A stretch of DNA of 64,000 nucleotides from Sporosarcina sp. ANT_H38 (GTDB lineage: Bacteria; Bacillota; Bacilli; Bacillales_A; Planococcaceae), in NCBI RefSeq assembly GCF_008369195.1, contig NZ_VOBC01000004.1:248001-312000 (forward strand). Reading direction: 5' to 3'. Below are positions 49,560 to 58,473 of this stretch, piece by piece. A program made the translations under genes and the position numbers. Below the pieces are notes generated by a model. It saw nothing but the letters and a program-made list of their open reading frames with translations, was not told the DNA's origin and did no database searches. Each line of letters opens with the position of its first letter. The first letter of the stretch is position 1.

Positions 49560-49620
49560 TGAAAAGTACCAAGTTATAAACGACTCGGAATCGTTTATAA
49601 CTTGGTACTTTTTTTGTCAT
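49560..49620 (-). terminator. Strong hairpin after the Imm47-like gene
   Basis: 22-bp perfect arms (AAAGTACCAAGTTATAAACG core) around a 7-nt loop at 49562-49612, T-rich on both sides. It lies between module D and the immunity gene of module C. Confidence 0.8.
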
Positions 49621-49651
49621 TGCAGAATGGCAGCAATAAACCTTACTTAGA

Positions 49652-50446
49652 TTAACTATTTAATAAATGTCCGTAAAAGTATTTCCCACCAGATTTCCAA
49701 TCCATTTCTGAAAGATCTTCTACGTAATTAAGCAATTGCTTAAACTTCTCATCATTAATGACTGTATTATACTCAACAGGGCATTTTACCCCACTCCAAA
49801 TTGATAATAGTGTTGGTATTAAATCCCTCCCTAAAGGTCTACTTTGATTCATTGATGCTACAGATGCTTGAATCAGTTCTTTTGCTAAAGCGCCTGGGAA
49901 GGAAGGCTCGCTAAAATAATAATATAAACTATCATCAATACTTTTTAGTAAATTATTATATAACTGACCAATTTCTTCAACCGAGGCATTTTCACCAATA
50001 TCCTTCGTATAATTCAAATATATTTCCAAAGTATTTCTAATCTCTACTTCTATATTTGTATCCTCCCAATCTTCAAGTAGTACTAAAAGAAGAGGTATTA
50101 CATTATAGGACATAGTGTCTATTGCACACGATGCAAAAGTTGAGATAGTGTCTTCAGAGGCATTTGATAAGAACTCAAAATTACCGGTCTCTAACAAATC
50201 TTCATGTGTTAAAATAGAGCAAAATAGCCTCACACCTAGATTCAATACATTTTCTTCTTCGGATGAGTTTAATAATTGAATTAATAAACCTTTTGCAGAA
50301 AAGTCTCCTACCTTTAATAATTCATTTATTACAAGAATACAGTCTTTCTCTGTAGAAATTTTTAGAAGTAATTGTTTTAATTCTTCAATTTCTTCTTTAC
50401 TACTTTTTGAGCCATACCATATACTGTTCCTCAAATTATCAGGCAT
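49652..50446 (-). CDS. Imm47-like immunity protein
   Basis: 264 residues, helical and acidic. It begins RNSIWYGSKSSKEEIEELKQLL and has KGLLIQLLNSSEEENVLNLGVRLFCSILTHEDLL, LLLVLLEDWEDTNIEVEIRNTL and an ending SGGKYFYGHLL. This pattern is what I associate with Imm47-type immunity proteins of polymorphic toxin loci. It follows the toxin-tip fragment of module C by 165 bp. Start ATG after GAAAGGATAT. Confidence 0.7.
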   Translation of the reverse strand: MPDNLRNSIWYGSKSSKEEIEELKQLLLKISTEKDCILVINELLKVGDFSAKGLLIQLLNSSEEENVLNLGVRLFCSILTHEDLLETGNFEFLSNASEDTISTFASCAIDTMSYNVIPLLLVLLEDWEDTNIEVEIRNTLEIYLNYTKDIGENASVEEIGQLYNNLLKSIDDSLYYYFSEPSFPGALAKELIQASVASMNQSRPLGRDLIPTLLSIWSGVKCPVEYNTVINDEKFKQLLNYVEDLSEMDWKSGGKYFYGHLLNS

Positions 50447-50611
50447 ATCCTTTCATTCTCCATTCCACCCAATTCTCTCATTCCTTTACCTTTCTGTGAT
50501 GGTATCACTTTATTCTGGAAAACGATAGCGGCAGTATGTTCAGTATTATTACCAAATACAAAAAAATTTTTCATTTTGATGTATTTTTAGTACTTTTGCA
50601 TTTTCTTTACC

Positions 50612-50902
50612 TTATCCATTTTGATGATAAAATCCAAATTTCTCTCTCTTTATTGTAGATTCACCAGTAAATTTAATATTGAAATTAATATTAACACCAT
50701 CAGACCAAAGACATTGAATATGATGACCTTTTTCTAACTCGTCTTTCCTATTCAAGGCATTATACTCTGCTCTAGCTTTAACTAAATCATCACCTTGCAC
50801 AATAGTAGATTCTGCTGGATATAAATCGTTTCCTTTTACAGCGAATTTCCCACCGGTACTTACCCAGCCAGCAATGGAAATCATTGCTCCATGCGCTTTC
50901 AA
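50612..50902 (-). pseudogene. Displaced LXG toxin tip (module C)
   Basis: A 96-codon frame beginning in the pre-toxin segment (GAMISIAGWVSTGGKFAVKGND). It then switches to a tip, STIVQGDDLVKARAEYNALNRKDELEKGHHIQCLWSDG, ending KREKFGFYHQNG. The tip is not recognised; GHHI recalls His-based nucleases. The LXG domain is absent, so secretion would not be expected. The Imm47-like gene downstream is the presumed partner. Confidence 0.65.
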
Positions 50903-51063
50903 TAATTGCTGGGATTTGCCATTCTTGAAACCATATTCTTTCTACTTGTATTGACTGACGGAACAATACCAATCCGTATCATAATGGAAAATGACAAGAG
51001 TAAAAGTGGATTTTATAGTTTTGAATAGAGGAACCTTACGCTGAAAAGAAGGACATTTTTAAA

Positions 51064-51101
51064 TGCCCATGCATCAAACTTTCATGTTTGATGCATGGGC
51101 A
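51064..51101 (-). terminator. Terminator of the MscS gene
   Basis: TGCCCATGCATCAAAC and its complement form a 16-bp perfect stem around a 6-nt loop, followed by TTTAAAAATG on the minus strand. Confidence 0.8.
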
Positions 51102-51123
51102 ACTGGTTTTTGATATTATATTT

Positions 51124-52380
51124 TTATTCGTCGATGCTGGGTTGATCCTTCATCCAATTAAGATCATTACCCGACGGATTTTGAAATAAGCGAAGTCCAA
51201 ATTGATCCACAACTGCAATTAGATGATCAAACGTATTTGCCTGTACATTTTCATGGACAGCCCATTGCACACTCTTGGTAAAAGCATAAATTTCTAATGG
51301 CAATCCGTGCTCTCCAGGAGCTAGCTGACGAACCATCAACGTCATCTCTTTATGAATGCCCGGATGCTGTTTTAGATATTCAATGATGTATGCTCGGAAG
51401 ACGCCAATATTTGTTAGCGCTCTTCCATTCACCCGATTGTTGCGGTCGACATTATTTTTGCTATTCGATTCCTCTATCTCACGTTCACGCTGAACAATAT
51501 AATCCTTCAAATAATGGATGTGTTTAAATTCCTCAATCATTTCCTTCGTGCAAAATGTAATACTTGTCGTGTCAATATACAAGGCGCGCTTAATACGTCT
51601 ACCGCCAGATTCCTGCATCCCTCTCCAGTTAATAAAAGAATCGGAGATCAACGCATAACTTGGGATCATCGTAATCGTGCGATCAAAGTTCTGCACCATT
51701 ACCGTATTCAAGGAAATATCAATGACATCCCCATCTGCTCCGTACTTCGGCATTTCAATCCAATCGCCAACGCGGACCATATCATTGGCGGATAACTGGA
51801 TCCCCGCAACTAGTCCTAGAATCGAATCTTTAAACACCAACATAAACACTGCCGAAAGAGCACCTATTCCACTAAGTAGAATGACCGGGCTTTCTCCAAT
51901 CAGTGTAGCAATCACCAAAATGGTCCCTACGATAAAGACTACAATTTTGGCAACTTGGATATAGCCTTTTATCGGCTTCGTTTTTGACACTTCGTACGTT
52001 TGATAAATGTCATTACAAACGCTTAATAACCGATTAATTACATTTAATGCGACAATCATAATATACGCGAGCGCTAACGTTTCGATTGCCTTTTGATAAG
52101 TCGGGAAAGACGATGCAAAAGAGTAAATAATAATCGCAGGAACAAAATGAGACATTTGACGGAAAACGTTTCTTCTCGATAAAATACTATCCCACTTGAA
52201 CTTGTGCTTGCTTAAAATATGTGTGATAAAACGGATAATCACCTGTTTAGTAATGAAGTTTGCAATGATACAAAGTACTACGATAAAACTAATCAAAATG
52301 ACAAAGGAAATACTGTCAACCCATGTCGAATCCACGCCGTATCCTAAAAGACGATTTCGGATAAAGATCATTTGTTCCAC
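51124..52380 (-). CDS. Small-conductance mechanosensitive channel (MscS family, YbdG-like)
   Basis: 418 residues. Several N-terminal membrane helices are followed by the pore helix LLSGIGALSAVFMLVFKDSILGLVAGIQLSANDMVRVGDWIEMPKYGADGDVIDISLNTVMVQNFDRTITMIPSYALI, the MscS TM3/beta-domain signature with YbdG-type insert. A long C-terminal cytoplasmic vestibule region follows (IKRALYIDTTSITFCT ... LPLEIYAFTKSVQWAVHE). It releases solutes on osmotic downshock. It lies inside the toxin array between modules B and C, but is otherwise ordinary. Confidence 0.92.
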   Translation of the reverse strand: MEQMIFIRNRLLGYGVDSTWVDSISFVILISFIVVLCIIANFITKQVIIRFITHILSKHKFKWDSILSRRNVFRQMSHFVPAIIIYSFASSFPTYQKAIETLALAYIMIVALNVINRLLSVCNDIYQTYEVSKTKPIKGYIQVAKIVVFIVGTILVIATLIGESPVILLSGIGALSAVFMLVFKDSILGLVAGIQLSANDMVRVGDWIEMPKYGADGDVIDISLNTVMVQNFDRTITMIPSYALISDSFINWRGMQESGGRRIKRALYIDTTSITFCTKEMIEEFKHIHYLKDYIVQREREIEESNSKNNVDRNNRVNGRALTNIGVFRAYIIEYLKQHPGIHKEMTLMVRQLAPGEHGLPLEIYAFTKSVQWAVHENVQANTFDHLIAVVDQFGLRLFQNPSGNDLNWMKDQPSIDE

Positions 52381-52944
52381 TCCTAATCTGTCGTGAATTT
52401 TGTTTATAACGTATTAATATGTAACGCTTTTGTATTGTAATTAAGTATATAAGTATAACAGAATCCATTAACTTTTACCTTCATTCTGTTTTATGATGAC
52501 AGTATTCAATGCATTTCCGCAGTACTCATTTATAAAGTCTTGTTCATCAACAATATTGTTTTAATCATACTATACTTGCCATCATTCTATCTGTTTATGA
52601 GGAAATAGAATAAAGAAGTTCCATGCTAGCACCAAGGTTTTTGTAAAAATGAAGGCATTAGTAGTTTACCCAAATAGCAAAGCTAACATTGAGATCGTGA
52701 AAAAAACTTGTGGTCCTTACAATCCATTGAACCATTAGTAGGTATTGAATAGTGCGACGTGTGCAAGGCTGCTAAAAAAGTGCTCTCTCCATCAAATTGT
52801 GACTGAAAGTTTCCATTGAAACCGCTTCGGCGCTTGCTTATGGCTTCGGCTACCCGGTGTCCAGTTACTGGACACTTGTAAGGCACCTTCGCTGGATCTA
52901 CTTACGTATTTTACTAAGTCACTAAAAAAGTAATGAGGACAACG

Positions 52945-52990
52945 AAAATGAGCCATTCCACGATAAAATCGGGGAATGGCTCATTTTATT
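52945..52990. terminator. Strong hairpin, terminator-like
   Basis: AAAATGAGCCATTCC and GGAATGGCTCATTTT (15 bp, plus inner CG/CG) around a short loop, followed by ATTATTG on the plus strand. No plus-strand gene precedes it. Confidence 0.65.
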
Positions 52991-52996
52991 ATTGTG

Positions 52997-53057
52997 AATT
53001 TCAAGTAACTGTGCACGACGCTATTCCGTCAAATCACTACAATTACATTTTTATAAG
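52997..53057. repeat. Dispersed repeat (TGTGCACGAC type), copy 2
   Basis: Same ordered blocks as 41644-41702, same orientation; similarity may extend weakly to a shared CCCTTTTTTATTTT about 40 bp further on. Confidence 0.6.
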
Positions 53058-53214
53058 AAGTGGATTAGGTATTTACTTCAACATCTATCCCTTTTTTATT
53101 TTCATACAATTGTGCTAATTGTTTGTTATTGTTTGTTGCACATGTACCTTAAAATTAAGTTTATGAATTAATCATTGTTCACTCGACTCGTCTTATCTAA
53201 AACTGAGTTTCTTG

Positions 53215-53760
53215 TTATTCAATAGGACCCATGAATTCAGTGGCAATTAATATATGCTCTATTAGTTTCACTGTTTTTAGATTTTCAGCTTTTTCTGTTC
53301 CACCTAATCCTAATAAAGGGGTGTATCCAAAACACTCGTCATAGTTAGGGGCACTATATTTACTAGTCGCTTCAGGATAAGGCTGCCACATTAATTCATC
53401 GTTCATAAAGTCATTATCTTTTAAATCATCAAAAAAGAATTCAAATCCGGATGAAACAACATTAACATATCCTTTCCTAAAGTTTAACAAATTTACATAC
53501 TTATCTTTCTCCCATACTATAATATCACCCATTGCGGTTGTAAAAATAGGAATCGCTTGCTCATACCTTAGGTAACTTCTCTCTAAAATATCTAAATAAT
53601 CGTCTGGATTAATAACTTTTAAATAGTCATTTACGAAACTACCAAAACCATATTTTCCCCATATTTCTATTAGCTCTTCAGGAAGTTTATCCTTATACTT
53701 CAAAATAACATCTTCATCAACAGTTTCATGTTTAATAAAATCGCTAAATATAGTTTCCAC
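53215..53760 (-). CDS. Tdi1-type immunity protein (GAD-like/DUF1851)
   Basis: 181 residues. The N-terminal GAD-like segment is KYKDKLPEELIEIWGKYGFGSFVNDYLKVINPDDYLDIL; the middle has IPIFTTAMGDIIVWEKDKYVNLLNFRKG; the C-terminal DUF1851 part contains YDECFGYTPLLGLGGTEKAENLKTVKLIEHI. This architecture is that of the Tdi immunity proteins that neutralise Ntox15 (Tde-type) DNases. It lies 18 bp downstream of a toxin with exactly that tip, an independent consistency check. Intact and with GGGGGA site; probably functional as an orphan immunity gene. Confidence 0.88.
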   Translation of the reverse strand: METIFSDFIKHETVDEDVILKYKDKLPEELIEIWGKYGFGSFVNDYLKVINPDDYLDILERSYLRYEQAIPIFTTAMGDIIVWEKDKYVNLLNFRKGYVNVVSSGFEFFFDDLKDNDFMNDELMWQPYPEATSKYSAPNYDECFGYTPLLGLGGTEKAENLKTVKLIEHILIATEFMGPIE

Positions 53761-53778
53761 TTAAAAATCCCCCTTTGA

Positions 53779-55344
53779 TTATTCAGTTAATTTCACATTT
53801 AAATAATTATTCTTTAGCTGCTCAGGTGTCATATTCTTAGCAATTCCCCTTATTTGATCATCAACAACATCAATCCTATATTTCCATTGAGTACCAATGG
53901 AGGAATTTACTCTTTTATCCCCCAAACCTCCAATAATGTTTGCTCTTCCTCCAGCTATTTGATCTGGAATATGGAGTGCTGCTTTTGTTCCCATCCATTC
54001 TGAAGCTTGCTTTGTCGCATCCGCTCTGGAAAGTCCTTGTTTTCGCAGTTCAGTAATTTTGTCTTTAAGCGCTTCTTGTCTAGCCATTTTTTGAGCTGCA
54101 TTTCCTTCTATTGCTCTACCTTCGGCAATATATCTTTCTCTATTTATTAGATATTCGTCAACCGTTAACTCATTCATACCTTTTTCTTGGTCTTTTAATT
54201 GTCTTGTAAACTCTTCTGAATCATGTTTAACATTTCTATTAAAGTTCACTTCAATTTCTTTTATTCTAGGTAAATTATCTAAAATCTTAACATTACCCGT
54301 ACCCTTAGCCCCAACATCCACATTCTTTATTTCAACCTTAACATCGACATCTCCACTTTTTATACTCGTAGGAATATCCGTTTTTGCAAATGGCATATTC
54401 AATGTAAGGGCATTTGGCCTACCCAATTGGTAATGAGTGTTAGATAAGCTATCTAGTTGATTTTGAGTTCTTCCTAGTGGACTGTTGACGACATCTTGGT
54501 AAATTGGGGAATAGATGGACGCCATCTTCTCTGTACTTACCACTTTACTTACTTGATTTAAATCATTTCCTTTTAAGGCTAATTTCCCACCCGTACTTGC
54601 CCAACCAGCAACCGGAATCATCGCTCCAAAAGAGAGGGCCGCATTCAATGTATCCCCTCTCGCCGTATAAATAACACCATTTACGCCATCTGCTGCTTCA
54701 CCAATAACAGGTACCAGCCCTGCAATATCTAATCCAACCTGTAAATAATCTAGTAATTTGTTATCTTTGGGTTTGTCGACTTGAACGATCTCTTCTGTTT
54801 TATATTCAACTTTGGAAACAACTTCATAGAAAACTGTTTGGCCAACAACATACTCTTTAATGAGTAAACCATTTTCATACTCATGATATTTTATATTTCC
54901 CTCTACGTTTTCTTCAATAGTAGTTACTTTTTTTCTTTCAAAGTTTTGGAAAGTGGCCGCAGTAATCATCGTGCCGATCAGCTGTTCTTGTTCCTTTATC
55001 CATAAGTCACTAGGATTTAAGTACACTTTTGGGAACAGTTCCGTTCTAATTTCACTTCTAAACGTCAGAACATTCCATTGGCTCGGGACGAAATTTATGT
55101 CCTTGACCCCTGCTAGGAACAGCCCCTCCATATCCGTAAGCCACGTGTTCATCGTCTGTAAATCTTGTTCAATGGGATTCAGTGCAGAAGTCTGTGTTGC
55201 ATCAAATTCATAAAGTTGCGAGATGGTATCATCACGTTTTCTTTTAGAACGAATGACTCCCTCCTGCACTCCGCTCTCATCTAAGTGGGGTAAGCTGATA
55301 ATATCACTCACCTGATCCATGATACTGTTTGCCTCATCCGTCAA
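53779..55344 (-). pseudogene. N-truncated LXG toxin with Ntox15 DNase tip (module B)
   Basis: A 521-codon frame colinear with the complete toxin from its residue 121 onward: DLQTMNTWLTDMEGLF, LLDYLQVGLDIAGLVPVIGEAADGVNG pre-toxin, VEIKNVDVGAKGTGNV. It then switches to a different tip, KILDNLPRIKEIEVNF ... ALHIPDQIAGGRANIIGG, with H458xxD461, the Ntox15 metal-site motif. The first 120 residues, most of the LXG helix bundle, are missing. The frame begins with TTG without a ribosome binding site where unrelated DNA joins. It is therefore probably silent, though the reading frame is otherwise intact. Confidence 0.8.
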
Positions 55345-55367
55345 ACTTCTATATTAGTCTTGTTTTA

Positions 55368-55406
55368 AATAAAAAACCTTGAAAGGCATTAAGCCAATCA
55401 AGGTTA
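55368..55406 (-). terminator. Terminator at the foreign junction
   Basis: AACCTTG and CAAGGTT flank a long loop, followed by TTTTATTT on the minus strand. It belongs to the short foreign fragment upstream of module B. Confidence 0.6.
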
Positions 55407-55423
55407 AGTAACTATTCTGCAGT

Positions 55424-55508
55424 TACGGTAACGAATGCAGTTTCAACACTTGGAAAGTCATCTAGGAATGCACTGCTTACTAATTCTTTGGTTATAATTT
55501 AATTTTCT
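55424..55508 (-). pseudogene. Orphan C-terminal coding fragment
   Basis: A short minus-strand frame reading TKELVSSAFLDDFPSVETAF and VTVTAE then stop, followed by a terminator. It is not related to the toxins and looks like the end of another gene brought in by recombination between modules A and B. Family not recognised. Confidence 0.4.
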
Positions 55509-55521
55509 TTTATTAAATTTA

Positions 55522-55974
55522 TTATAATAATGAATCTGACAATATCTTTTCAAGCATTTCATCAAATTTTTTGAACTCAACCATTTCTCGCCCTGATGGA
55601 TTATCTAATTCAATATATTGCTCTTTATTTGTATCATATACATACCAACTGATATTACTTTCTCCTAAAAACAAATATTTTTTCTGGTCTTCATTTTCAT
55701 ACCATATCTGATTAAAAGAAATTAATCCATTAATATGTTGGTTCGGTTTTTTTTCTAATAATACTTCATCTATTCCATATAGAATAAACCCATTAAACTC
55801 TAAACCATTTATTGCCTTCAAAACATTATTATATTCACTTGGTAAGTCTTTTTGTAACTCTTCCTTAACATTTTTCATAAATTTAGCTAACTCTACTTCA
55901 CTAGCGCCTGTATTTACTTGCTCGCCGTATAAATTTTTCTCCTCTATTATTTCTTCTAATTTGATATTCCACAT
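55522..55974 (-). CDS. SMI1/KNR4-type immunity protein (YobK-like)
   Basis: 150 residues with a SUKH-like pattern: LPSEYNNVLKAINGLEFNGFILYGIDEVLL, then GLISFNQIWYENEDQKKYLFLGESNISWYVYDTNKEQYIELDNPSG and a final helix FKKFDEMLEKIL. B. subtilis pairs YobK-type SUKH proteins with LXG toxins carrying C-terminal nuclease tips. It lies 12 bp downstream of the complete LXG toxin and is clearly its cognate immunity gene. ATG preceded by GGGGGG. Confidence 0.88.
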   Translation of the reverse strand: MWNIKLEEIIEEKNLYGEQVNTGASEVELAKFMKNVKEELQKDLPSEYNNVLKAINGLEFNGFILYGIDEVLLEKKPNQHINGLISFNQIWYENEDQKKYLFLGESNISWYVYDTNKEQYIELDNPSGREMVEFKKFDEMLEKILSDSLL

Positions 55975-55986
55975 ATTTTAACCCCC

Positions 55987-57855
55987 CTAACGTTTTTCAG
56001 GATACAATTTCCCTTCAGGAAATGGCCAATCAACTATTTGTTTTTCACCTGGAGCTAGTTGCTTTGCAAAGCTATTTTGAAAATTTGTTATAACTTTATG
56101 ATAAGGTTCATTCTGGATTAATATTAGGTTATTAAAACTATTTGTTCCGCTATCATCTATTGGTACTTTATGATGAACTTGCCAACCATCAGGAACTCTA
56201 CCTTTTTGTAATTTTAATAAATCAACATCAGAGAAACCTGCATCTTTTAAAATATTTGTATTTTTTGATAAGTCGCTCAAAAATTGTTTTCTTATCGAAT
56301 TATCAAACTCTTTTCTTAAGCTTTCTAATTCTGTTCTATCTCGTTTTACATATACTATTTCTTTTGTTTTTATTCCTTCTAGAGTAACATTTAACCCTCG
56401 AAGTTTTCCTGCAAAATCGACCTTTGTCCCTCCTTCAATAACATTACCCGTACCCTTAGCCCCAACATCCACATTCTTTATTTCAACCTTAACATCGACA
56501 TCTCCACTTTTGATACTCGTAGGAATATCCGTTTTTGCAAATGGCATATTGAATGCAAGGGCATTTGGCGTACCCAATTGGTAATGTGTGTTAGTTAAGA
56601 AATCTAGTTGATTTTGAGTTTTTCCCAGTGGACTGTTGACGACATCCTGGTAAATTGGGGAATAGATGGACGCCATCTTCTCTGTACTTACCACTTTACT
56701 TACTTGATTTAAATCATTTCCTTTTAAGGCTAATTTCCCACCCGTACTTGCCCAACCAGCAACTGGAATCATCGCTCCAAAAGAAAGGGCCGCATTTAAT
56801 TCATCCCCCCTCGCCGCATAGATAACACCATTTACGCCATCTGCTGCTTCACCAAAAACGGGTACAAGCCCTGCAATATCTAATCCAACCTGAAAATAAT
56901 CTAGTAATTTGTTTTCTTTCGGTTTGTCGACTTTAACGATTTCTTCTACTTTATATTCAACTTTGGAAACAACTTCATAGAAAACTGTTTTGCCTACAAT
57001 ATACTCTTTAATAAGTAAACCATTTTCATACTCATGATATTTTATATTTTCCTCTAGATTTTCTTCAATAGTAGTTACTTTTTTCCCTTCAAGGGTTTGA
57101 AAAGTGGCCGCAGTAATCATCGTGCCGATCAGCTGTTCTTGTTCCTTTATCCATAAGTCGCTAGGATTTAAGTACACTTTTGGGAATAGTTCCGTTCTAA
57201 TTTCACTTCTAAACGTCAGAACATTCCATTGGCTCTGGACGAAGGTTATGTCCTTGACCCCTGCTTGGAACAGTCCCTCCATATCCGTAAGCCACGTGTT
57301 CATCGTCTGCAAATCTTGTTCAAAGGGATTCAGTGCGGAAGTCTGGGTTGCGTCAAATTCATAAAGTTGTGAGATGGTTTCATCACGTTTTCTCTTTGAA
57401 CGAATGACTCCCTCCTGCACTCCGCTATCATCTAAGTGAGGCAGTCCGACAATATCACTCACCTGATCCATGATACTGTTTGCCTCATCCGTCAAACTAG
57501 TGGTGAGATGACCAATTAGCGTAAGTCCCTGTTCCAGTTCTCCTTCTAGGAATTGTTCTAGTATGAAGCCTGCCGAATCTGGTTCGAGTGAATGAAGTGC
57601 TGCCTCCATCTGTTGAAGCACTTGTTTGAATTGTTCTGAAAACAACTGAAAATAATGAAGAAATGGTAAATGACATTCCTGGTAAAAGGAACGAATGGCA
57701 TTACCTCCCGCTCCTTTAAATTGTTCCTCCATCTGAACTAGACCCTCCACTGTATGGTGGATCGCTTCCATCTCACCGCTTAGCCTGTCCAACATAGTAA
57801 TGTTGCGCTGCAGCCCATCCTGAAATAAATCTACATCTACTATTTTCATAGGCAT
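55987..57855 (-). CDS. Complete LXG-domain polymorphic toxin with HNH tip (module A)
   Basis: 622 residues, no signal peptide, as for type VIIb-secreted effectors. LXG helical domain about residues 1-205 (FKGAGGNAIRSFYQE). Pre-toxin TG domain about 318-380 (GLVPVFGEAADGVNGVIY; GAMIPVAGWASTGGKLALKGND). Conserved linker to about 472 (VEIKNVDVGAKGTGNV). Nuclease tip 473-622 with WQVHHKVPIDDSGTNSFNNLILIQNEPYHK, an HNH motif with H561/H562, N575-576 and H586. It should be delivered to competing Gram-positive cells and degrade nucleic acid. Start is ATG 57855 or, with better spacing from GAGG, ATG 57849. No small LXG partner genes or secretion genes lie in the window. Confidence 0.92.
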   Translation of the reverse strand: MPMKIVDVDLFQDGLQRNITMLDRLSGEMEAIHHTVEGLVQMEEQFKGAGGNAIRSFYQECHLPFLHYFQLFSEQFKQVLQQMEAALHSLEPDSAGFILEQFLEGELEQGLTLIGHLTTSLTDEANSIMDQVSDIVGLPHLDDSGVQEGVIRSKRKRDETISQLYEFDATQTSALNPFEQDLQTMNTWLTDMEGLFQAGVKDITFVQSQWNVLTFRSEIRTELFPKVYLNPSDLWIKEQEQLIGTMITAATFQTLEGKKVTTIEENLEENIKYHEYENGLLIKEYIVGKTVFYEVVSKVEYKVEEIVKVDKPKENKLLDYFQVGLDIAGLVPVFGEAADGVNGVIYAARGDELNAALSFGAMIPVAGWASTGGKLALKGNDLNQVSKVVSTEKMASIYSPIYQDVVNSPLGKTQNQLDFLTNTHYQLGTPNALAFNMPFAKTDIPTSIKSGDVDVKVEIKNVDVGAKGTGNVIEGGTKVDFAGKLRGLNVTLEGIKTKEIVYVKRDRTELESLRKEFDNSIRKQFLSDLSKNTNILKDAGFSDVDLLKLQKGRVPDGWQVHHKVPIDDSGTNSFNNLILIQNEPYHKVITNFQNSFAKQLAPGEKQIVDWPFPEGKLYPEKR

Positions 57856-57929
57856 TGCCTCATCAATCGTTTAAAAATAGCCACTTCACAATATTCTTTA
57901 GTATACAATGATACCCTACAGGTGAACAT
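57846..57929 (-). CDS. 27-codon leader ORF overlapping the LXG toxin start
   Basis: ATG at 57929 follows AGGAGGAG and encodes MFTCRVSLYTKEY... to a stop that overlaps the toxin's second ATG as ATGA. The toxin start itself has a less ideal site, so coupling is plausible. Not similar to known LXG partner proteins. May be chance. Confidence 0.4.
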   Translation of the reverse strand: MFTCRVSLYTKEYCEVAIFKRLMRQCL

Positions 57930-58473
57930 TCTTCTCCTCCTCTACTACACTATCAATAGTTATAATATTTCATTTATCCACTAGAATGTAAAGGCAGAAG
58001 TTAGAATATTCCTGAAAATAACGAATTAATATATATAAAATAGCACATGTCTCGTGCTAATGAGGTTCTGTTTTAAGTTTTGATACAGCTTCAAATACAG
58101 GAGGTAAGGTGTACTTCATAACAGCCTAAATTAGTTTTTCTTCCATCACATAGTCATTTTAAAATAGATGATGTCCATCCATTCTTCCGGATATGATTAA
58201 TTAATGTTGACAAAGTGAAACAGCATTACCTTCTGATCAGTAAACTTGCTACATTGAGTTCGTTAACGAAAGCACTATTTCAGCTTCGTCTATATCTGAG
58301 AAGTTAATTTCGCAGAACAAAGAGTACCATTAACTGGTTTGGATAAAAGGGAAGATGGATGATTGATTGACTGGCACCTCCCCCCCACACTTATTTCGAC
58401 AACATAATATGAAGTTCTGTGCAAGAAACAACAATGAAGGCTTCTTTTCATACTATAGATTTGAGGTGAAAAT
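57930..58473. other. Divergent intergenic region between toxin operon and cwlJ
   Basis: On the minus strand TTTACA with an AT-rich TATTAT about 19 bp further is a weak promoter candidate for the toxin. On the plus strand CATACTAT (58449-58456) resembles a SigE -10, but it is too close to the cwlJ ribosome binding site to be convincing. No gene seen. Confidence 0.35.

Larger units (their letters stand above)
52381..53214. other. Gene-free stretch with hairpins and dispersed repeat
   Basis: A short minus-strand frame at 52683-52886 has no ribosome binding site. GTGTCCAGT/ACTGGACAC forms a small palindrome near 52858. A strong hairpin lies at 52945-52987 and the TGTGCACGAC-type repeat at 52997-53057. 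Confidence 0.45.

Noticed and set aside
58449..58456. SigE -10 box for cwlJ
   Set aside because: CATACTAT fits, but the transcription start would fall on the ribosome binding site and no matching -35 is seen.
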